Source: DOZZ01 sp963792655 (GTDB lineage: Bacteria; Acidobacteriota; Terriglobia; Bryobacterales; Bryobacteraceae). From it: a stretch of 64,000 nt of DNA. The notes beneath the pieces are model-generated. The model had not been told where the DNA came from and did no database searches. It saw only the letters and a list, made by a program, of their open reading frames with translations. Shown one piece after another: positions 57,829 to 64,000 of this stretch (position 1 is its first letter; every line of letters starts with the position of its first letter). A program made the position numbers and the translations under genes. The stretch covers positions 744,001 to 808,000 of the forward strand of contig CAWBWU010000003.1 of assembly GCA_963792655.1 (NCBI GenBank). Direction: 5' to 3'.

Positions 57829-60800
57829 ATGGATGAGTCAGGCGCGCGAGGCTTTCGTCTCTCGCTTCAACAAAATCAGCTTTGGAGCGCGCAAGGTGAA
57901 GATGCGCCGTTCTCGCGGCTCGTTCTGCTGCTCGAAGGTCCGCTGGATGCCGGACGGCTGGACGCTGCGCTGCTAAAACTGATCGAGCGCCACGAAATTC
58001 TGCGCACAACTTTCGCCCGCCGGTCGGGCATGAAAGTTCCCTTCCAGGTGGTAAACGAGGCTGCCGCTCCGGGTTCCGTTGCCGATGGCGTGCGCGGGAG
58101 AGGCGCTCCCGAGAGCATGCCTGTGGTCAGAACGACTCTGCGGTCGGTGGGGCAAGACAGGCACGAGTTCTCCATTCAAGTTCCTGCATTTTGCGCGGAT
58201 CGCGAGAGCCTGCATCAGATTGCGACGGAATTGGCGACGCTCTATTCCGGCGAGCAACCCGAAGGAGAGCCGTTGCAGTATGCGGACTACTCCGCGTGGC
58301 AAGCCGAATTGCTCGAGAGCGACGAGGCGGATGCCGGCAAAGCCTTTTGGTCCCGGCAGAGCTTCGAAGCCGCTCAGGATCCAGCGCTGCCTTTTGAGCG
58401 GCAAGGCGTGCGAGCCGAGACGGAGTACGTTGAAGTAAAGGTTGATTCTCTAGGCTCCAACTCCTTACATTCAAACGCAGAAGAGGCGCTGCTGACGGCA
58501 TGGCAGATTGTGCTCTCGCGCTACACAGGCCAATCTGCAATTGCGGTTGCCTGCGTATCCGACGGCAGAAATCACGACGAACTATCAGGGGCCGTCGGAC
58601 TGTTTTCACGAGTGCTTCCCTGCGTCGCCAATTTCGAGCCCGGCGCCACTTTCCGCTCTGCCCTGGAACGCAATGTTCAGCAGGCGGCTGAAATGCGGGG
58701 GCAAGAGGATTATCTGTCCGCCGCGCTCTCTGACGGACTAACGATTGGATTCAGTACGAGCCGCGCTCCTCAAGCGCAGACGTCGGGCGCTTTGCGTTAT
58801 TCAATAGAGCAAGTCGACTGCGCTATCCATCGCTTTAAGCTTGAGCTCCAAGCTATTGAAACCGAAGATGGTTGGCGAGCACGCGTTGCGTACGATTCCC
58901 ACCGGTTGCGCACTAGTGTCGTCGAGCAACTTGCTCGATCGCTGAGTGCCGTACTGACCAGCGCGACAACTAACCCTGAAGTGCCGATCGAGTCGCTCCC
59001 GCTGCTCGATGATGAACAGCGTCACCAAATTCTGGCCGGCTTCAACCAGACCAACGTGGACTGGCCGCACGAGCAGTGCATTCATCAGATCTTCGAGGCG
59101 CAAGCGGCGAAACATCCTGAGCGGATCGCATTGCGCTTCGGTCAACAGACATTTACCTATGCGCGATCTAAACAGCCGGGCAAACCGCGTCGCACGTCTG
59201 CTGCGTTCGCGTGGCGCCGCGCCCAACCGTCCGGTTGCCTTAATGCTCGAACGCTCGGCAGAGATGATTGTCGCGGTCCTGGCCATTCTTAAAGCAGGCA
59301 GTTGCTACGTTCCGCTGATACCAGGAACGCCGCGCGCGCGATTGGCATTTCAACTCTCCGAGAGTGCGCCCGCCGTCGTCATCACTGATGAGAGCTTGCC
59401 TGATTTTTCAGGGAGCGTTCTCTCCCTGACGCGGGATGCGGAACTCTACGCCGGTGAGTCATCCGAAAACCTGGACCAAGCCAGCTCACCGTCCGATCTG
59501 GCCTACGTGATTTACACCTCGGGTTCGACCGGCGCGCCCAAAGGTGTCGCGGTGCCGCACTCGTGCGTGGTCAACTACAGCAACTTCATCTGCGGCTTAG
59601 TAAGTTCTGAGGAACCGCTAAACTTCGCCACCGTTTCCACACTCGCGGCAGATCTGGGAAACACTGCGGTCTTCCCTGCCTTGATGTCGGGCGGCTGCCT
59701 GCATGTGATCGGGTACGACACCGCGATGGATGGCGCGCAGTTCGGCGCGTATGCTGCCGCGCACGCGATTGACGTGCTCAAGATAACGCCGTCGCATCTG
59801 GAATCGCTGCTCAACGCGGATGGTGCATCGGTGCTGCCGCGCAAAACGCTGTTCCTCGGTGGCGAAGCATTCACGTGGTCGCTGTTCGATCGCATTCGCG
59901 CGCTCAGCAAATGCGCAGTGATCAACCACTACGGCCCGACGGAAGCCACTATCGGCTGCTGCACTTTCGATACGTCGCGCGCAACTGAAGAGACCCGCTG
60001 GGCAACCACCGTACCTATCGGGAAGCCGATTGCGAACGATCGCGTTTACCTGCTTGATGCTCAAATGCAACCAGTGCCGGTAGGCGTTCCCGGCGAGCTA
60101 TGGGTGGGAGGCGCGGGCGTTGCACAAGGCTACCTAAACCAGCCCGAGCAAACGCGCGAAAAATTTGTCGAACATCAATTTCCCGGCGCAACGCGCGAGC
60201 GGCTCTATCGCACCGGCGACCTGGCGCGCTTTCTTCCGGGCGGCGACATTGAGTTCCTGGGCCGCATCGACCAGCAGGTAAAGATTCGCGGCTTCCGTGT
60301 CGAGCCTGCGGAGATCACGGTCGCGCTCGAACAGCACGCGCGCGTTCGCCAGTCAGTAACCGTTCCGTATGCCGACGCTTCCGGCGAAAAGCGCATTGCG
60401 GCATACCTGATTGCTGCGGGCAAGGCGCCGTCGGTGAGCGATCTGCGTAGTCACCTGCTCACGCGATTGCCGGACTACATGACGCCATCGGCTTTCGTCT
60501 TCGTCGATGCGTTCCCGCTCACTGCGAACGGCAAAGTGGATGTGAAGGCGTTGCCGCCCGCCGAATCAGCCGATGCCGGGGACACGGCCCAATTCACCGC
60601 GCCGCGCACACCTGCAGAAGAAGCGCTGGCAGCTATCTGGCGCGAAGTGCTGGGCGCCGGGAATGTGAGCGTCACGGCTAATTTCTTTGAACTCGGCGGC
60701 CACTCGTTGATGGCCACTCAGATCATTTCGCGCGTGAGGAATCAGTTCCGGGTGCAGATGCCGCTCCGCACATTCCTGCAAACACCCACCATTGCGGAAC

Positions 60801-60937
60801 TGGCCGCCAACATCGCGCAATGCCCGCCGATCGAAACCGAAGAGGAGGAGATGGCACGTCTGCTCGACCAGATCGAAGGGCTCTCCGACGAAGAAGCCCG
60901 CCAGCTCCTGGCGAGCATGGAGCCCGGCGCGGTTTGA
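57829..60937 (+). CDS. NRPS module C*-A(Asp-like)-T (one frame break)
   Basis: About 1,036 codons from MDESGARGFRLSLQQNQLW (ATG 57829). It is a paralogue of the gene at 53058-56125. Residues ~8-420 are C-like with PAFCAD (about 119-124) in place of HHxxxD. The A domain has IYTSGSTGAPKGVAVPH, STLAADLGNTAVF, NHYGPTEATIG and YRTGDLARFLPGG; the hand code is DLTKFGHIGK, again Asp-like. The T domain (FFELGGHSLMATQ) is near 60.70 kb, followed by an acidic tail (EEEEMARLLDQIEGLSDEE). The frame breaks at about 59160; removing one G joins TFTY to RDLNSRANRVARLL. The CmlA-like hydroxylase two genes downstream is a candidate to act on its carrier-bound amino acid. Confidence 0.8.
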
Positions 60938-60941
60938 TCTC

Positions 60942-62336
60942 GTGAAGGTGCTGAAGCGCCCGGCGGGCAGTCCTCCGGTGCTCTCATATACGCAGGAGCG
61001 GCTCTGGTACTTCCATCAACTGGAGCCCGAGAGCGCGGTCTACAACGTCCCGTTTTTCTCGCGGCTGTCGGGCCCGCTGAATGTCGAGGCGCTGCATCGT
61101 GCATTCAACGCGGTGGTCGAGCGGCATGAGCCGTTGCGTACCGCGTTCCTGCTCGCGAAAGGCGTGCCGGTTCCGCTCGTTCTAAAAAAGCGGCCCATCG
61201 CGCTACCCGTTACTGATCTGCGGCATCTCCCCCTGGGCGATCTTGAAAACGAAGTCCTGCGGCTGGTCCGCGAACAGGCCGCGCGGCCATTCGCACTCTC
61301 GCGCGATCTTCTGCTGCGAGCGTCGCTTTATCAAGTCGCGGACGACCAGTACTGGCTCTTTCACGACGCGCCGCACATTGTCTTCGAAGGCAGTTCGCTG
61401 GAAATTCTGTACCGCGATCTCTCTGCTTTCTATAACGAGTTCACCGGTGGTGCTCACGCAGCTTTGCCGGAACTGCCATTTGCCTACAGCGATTTCTGCA
61501 CGGCGCAGCGGCAACATCTGGATGGCCCGCGTCTTGAACGGCTCGAAGCATATTGGAAGCAGCAACTGACTGGCGCGGCGGCGTGGGACCTTCCCTTCGA
61601 TTCGCCGCGTCCGGAGCACCAGTCGTTCCGCGGCGCGCGGCGCTACTTCGCGATCGAGCCTGAGCTGCTGCGTTCCGCGATCGCGCTATTCAAAGACGCG
61701 GGGACGTCGCCTTACCGCGGCATGCTCGCGGCCTTCAATGTTTTTCTGGCTGTCTATTCGGGATCGCTCGACATCTCCGTCGGATCGCCGTGCGTACCGA
61801 ATGTGCCGGGAGCGCAGGATCTGATCGGCTTCTTCGTAAACACCGTCGTGCTGCGGATGAACCTGACCGGCAACCCCACCTTCCGGAAGCTGATCGCGCA
61901 AGCGAACATCGTGGCGCATCGCGCGATCGCTCATGTCGATTTACCGTTCAGCAAGATTGTCGAGGCCGTGCAGCCACCGCGCAAGACAGGCCGCACGCCG
62001 CTGTTCCAGGTGAACTTCCGCAGCGTTCACCAACCGCGTCCAACGTTGCAGCTCAACAACGTGCATGCCGAGCCGGCCGAATACGTTGACAACGGCACGG
62101 CCAAGTTCGACCTCGCTCTCGATCTCGAGACCTGCAGCGGTCGAAACTGTTACCTCGAATTTGCAACCGATCTGTTTCGCGAGGGCACCGTTGCGCAAAT
62201 GCAGTTGGATTTTTTAGAAATCTTGAGGGAATTAGTCGCGCATCCGGACACTCCGTTCCATGAGTTGCCGGGAATTACGCAAATCGCACAGAGGGTGTGC
62301 GCGAAAGCGGCCGGAACTGCGCTTCAGTCTGATTGA
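60942..62336 (+). CDS. standalone, degenerate NRPS condensation domain protein
   Basis: 464 residues from GTG 60942, four bases after the preceding stop. A single C domain: LSYTQERLWYFHQLEPES, RHEPLRTAF, FAYSDFCTAQRQHL, DLIGFFVNTVVLRMNLTG, VDLPFSKIVEAVQPPR. The active-site motif reads PHIVFEG (residues 144-150): the first His is Pro and the Asp is Glu, while the second, catalytic His remains. It may be weakly active, may form an unusual bond (ester or amide to a free amine), or may have a structural role. It mirrors the lone C gene of the minus arm. The acceptor is unknown; it could release the peptide, as there is no thioesterase. Confidence 0.78.
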   Translation: MKVLKRPAGSPPVLSYTQERLWYFHQLEPESAVYNVPFFSRLSGPLNVEALHRAFNAVVERHEPLRTAFLLAKGVPVPLVLKKRPIALPVTDLRHLPLGDLENEVLRLVREQAARPFALSRDLLLRASLYQVADDQYWLFHDAPHIVFEGSSLEILYRDLSAFYNEFTGGAHAALPELPFAYSDFCTAQRQHLDGPRLERLEAYWKQQLTGAAAWDLPFDSPRPEHQSFRGARRYFAIEPELLRSAIALFKDAGTSPYRGMLAAFNVFLAVYSGSLDISVGSPCVPNVPGAQDLIGFFVNTVVLRMNLTGNPTFRKLIAQANIVAHRAIAHVDLPFSKIVEAVQPPRKTGRTPLFQVNFRSVHQPRPTLQLNNVHAEPAEYVDNGTAKFDLALDLETCSGRNCYLEFATDLFREGTVAQMQLDFLEILRELVAHPDTPFHELPGITQIAQRVCAKAAGTALQSD

Positions 62337-62432
62337 CAGCCGTCGCTATATTGAATACGATTGAGAGCTAACCTTAGTTTGAAGTGCCCGTGAATTGCGG
62401 GTTTGCGCCGCATTCTGTCTCCCGGAGTCCCC

Positions 62433-64000
62433 ATGAGCGAAGACCTTCTTTATCTCAGGCAAGACATCAAGGTCGAACCGCTATTTGACCGGTGGTACGC
62501 GTGGTCGCATTTGATCCCTCCGGCGACGGCGGCCCGTAACATCACCGAGCGCCACCTGAACATCATGGATTCGTACATCGACGCGCCGGAATTTCATGCG
62601 AGCGCGGTAGCGAATCCGAAAATGTTGGGCGGCCCTTTTATCGACTACCAAGGAGAAAGAGTCGATGAAATTGCCGCGCTGCGCGAACAAACAATCGAGC
62701 GTCGCGCTCCGCTGCTCGAACTTTCGGCTGCACTCGGTCAGTTGAACGACTTGCTGCAGCGCGAAGCCAAGGGCTTTTCCATGCGCGATCTCTACAAACG
62801 CGTGCCGGAAATTCTGCGCGGCTATGTCGAACTGGTTTACGACCTGAACAATAATCCGTCGTTCCGGCTCATCGAACCGCTGCTATACAAGAGTTCTTAT
62901 TACGATGTGAGTGCCCAGAGCCTCGCGCTCTCGGTCATTACCGGCGACGACCGGCCTTTTGTTCTTAGCACTCCGCGCCTCGATTCGGAAGACACGCTGA
63001 TTGTGGATTGGGGATTCGCTGAAGGCCGCGTCGATGCACTGTTCCGGTTGAAAAACGAGCCGCGCGCCTGGACCGAAATTCGTTCACTGCTCGGGATCAC
63101 GGATGAGCAAAGCGCGCACTTCCGTTCGTTCTTCACGCCCGACGCTCCACCGCGTTATCAAAGCTATACCGGAGACGGCGTGCGCTGGCGTTACTTCGGC
63201 CACGCGTGCGTGCTGCTCGAAACGGCAAATATCTCGATTCTGTTCGATCCGGTGTTGAGCTACACCTACGACTCGCAGCTCTCGCGTTACACGTATCTCG
63301 ATCTGCCGGACAAGATCGACTACGTGATCATCACGCACAATCATCAGGATCATATTCTGTTCGAAACGCTGCTCCAGATCCGCCATAAAACGGGTGAAAT
63401 CCTGGTGCCGCGCAGCGGTTCGGGAATGTTGCAGGATCCATCGCTGCGCATGACGCTGCAGTACGCGGGCTTCCCGAACGTACGCGAGTTGAATGAACTC
63501 GAAGCTGTGCGCTTCGATGGCGGCCAGATCACGGGCCTGCCGTTCTTCGGAGAACACTCCGACCTGGCGATCAACACCAAGCTGGCCTATCTGGTGGAGC
63601 TTGCCGGCGAGAAGCTGCTCTTTGCGGCAGACTCTTCGAACATCGAACCGCGCCTGTATGAGCACCTGCACCACGTAGTTAAAGATGTGGACGTGCTGTT
63701 CCTCGGCATGGAGTGCGACGGCGCTCCACTGAGCTGGCTTTACGGACCGCTGATGCTGAAGCCGATCGATCGCGCGATGGACCAGTCACGGCGTCTGAGC
63801 GGTTCCGATTACCAGCAAGGCATTCAGATCGTCAACGCGCTCAACGTGAAAGAAGTCTACGTGTATGCGATGGGCCAGGAGCCATGGCTGAACTACATCA
63901 TGAGCATCAAGTACACGGAGCAATCGCGTCCTATCGTTGAATCGGACAAGCTGATTGCCGAGTGCCGGTCGCGCGGCATGATCGCCGAACGGCTCTTCGG
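62433..64000 (+). CDS. CmlA-like diiron beta-hydroxylase (metallo-beta-lactamase fold), partial
   Basis: At least 522 residues; runs off the right edge. Start ATG 62433 with GGAG 7 bases upstream. The N-terminal ~240 residues (VEPLFDRWYAWSHLIPPATA, NITERHLNIMDSYID, LRGYVELVYDLNNNPSF) are not metallo-beta-lactamase and look like the N-terminal domain of CmlA, the chloramphenicol-pathway enzyme. The C-terminal domain has the metallo-beta-lactamase motif THNHQDH (about residue 310) and LLFAADSSNIEPR. CmlA uses a diiron centre and O2 to beta-hydroxylate an amino acid while it is thioester-bound to an NRPS carrier. Its place at the end of the plus arm suggests the same role here. The family link is from recalled pattern, not from a search. 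Confidence 0.75.
   Translation, partial: MSEDLLYLRQDIKVEPLFDRWYAWSHLIPPATAARNITERHLNIMDSYIDAPEFHASAVANPKMLGGPFIDYQGERVDEIAALREQTIERRAPLLELSAALGQLNDLLQREAKGFSMRDLYKRVPEILRGYVELVYDLNNNPSFRLIEPLLYKSSYYDVSAQSLALSVITGDDRPFVLSTPRLDSEDTLIVDWGFAEGRVDALFRLKNEPRAWTEIRSLLGITDEQSAHFRSFFTPDAPPRYQSYTGDGVRWRYFGHACVLLETANISILFDPVLSYTYDSQLSRYTYLDLPDKIDYVIITHNHQDHILFETLLQIRHKTGEILVPRSGSGMLQDPSLRMTLQYAGFPNVRELNELEAVRFDGGQITGLPFFGEHSDLAINTKLAYLVELAGEKLLFAADSSNIEPRLYEHLHHVVKDVDVLFLGMECDGAPLSWLYGPLMLKPIDRAMDQSRRLSGSDYQQGIQIVNALNVKEVYVYAMGQEPWLNYIMSIKYTEQSRPIVESDKLIAECRSRGMIAERLF

Noticed and set aside
27058..61000. Programmed ribosomal frameshifting as the cause of the broken genes
   Set aside because: No shared slippery heptamer or downstream pseudoknot pattern; breaks occur in unrelated genes and at varied sequences.
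1..64000. CRISPR arrays, insertion sequences, tRNA genes, attachment sites
   Set aside because: No regularly spaced repeats, transposase or integrase motifs, or convincing tRNA cloverleaf were seen by eye; a tRNAscan or IS search could still find weak cases.

Overview
The window looks like a chromosomal segment of an acidobacterium, most probably of the Bryobacterales/Solibacter group. Reasons: two secreted enzymes carry the C-terminal domain annotated as the 'Solibacter uncharacterized C-terminal domain' (TIGR03437); there is a large Oar-like TonB-dependent receptor with a carboxypeptidase-regulatory N-terminus, two CRTAC1-type FG-GAP/ASPIC-UnbV proteins with TPR partners, several Tat-leader redox or sugar enzymes, a standalone LigD polymerase with Ku, and a YpdA-type reductase. 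The DNA is GC-rich throughout. No rRNA, tRNA, CRISPR array or insertion sequence was seen. The one structural RNA is a type A RNase P RNA (1890-2265, minus).

Layout. 0-27 kb is mostly housekeeping: secreted lipase, rnpB, a broken hypothetical gene, SpoIIE-type phosphatase, luciferase-like oxidoreductase, a decayed DUF433/DUF5615 toxin-antitoxin pair, Mrp ATPase, transaldolase-like aldolase, small genes, topoisomerase IB, Tat-leader NIPSNAP and mannonate-dehydratase-like proteins, sugar transferase, ClpS, two aldo/keto reductases, guaB, an HtrA-like protein and a LuxR-type protein that both lack their catalytic residues, ypdA-alaS, NUDIX hydrolase, esterase, serine hydrolase. 26-28 kb holds LigD-polymerase and Ku (non-homologous end joining). 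28-38.6 kb is a surface-nutrient island: CRTAC1, TPR, TPR, TonB receptor, a membrane-anchored winged-helix-like regulator with a palindrome over its start, and a second CRTAC1.

38.6-64 kb is a nonribosomal peptide synthetase (NRPS) cluster arranged as two divergent arms from about 57.7 kb. Minus arm: a lone condensation (C) protein, a C*-A-T module, then one giant synthetase C-A-nMT-T / C-A-T / C-A-T / C, followed by a GH30 glycosidase. Plus arm: a second C*-A-T module, a lone degenerate C protein, and a CmlA-like diiron hydroxylase running off the window edge. C* domains have Pro-Ala instead of the two histidines of HHxxxDG. Adenylation codes read by hand are Asp-like (both C*-A-T proteins), Ser (two near-identical A domains, the first with an N-methyltransferase) and Ala-like. 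No thioesterase is visible. My model is that the two C*-A-T proteins load amino acids onto free carrier domains, one of them beta-hydroxylated by the CmlA-like enzyme, and that C domains in other proteins join them in trans to an N-Me-Ser/Ser/Ala chain.

A quality caveat affects everything from the Ku gene onward: at least 19 one-base frame breaks split otherwise conserved genes. Two can be proved by comparing the internal repeat copies (1524 versus 1522 bp, differing by exactly two inserted bases). They look more like assembly indels than gene death, so I annotate these loci as single genes with frame breaks and give the positions.
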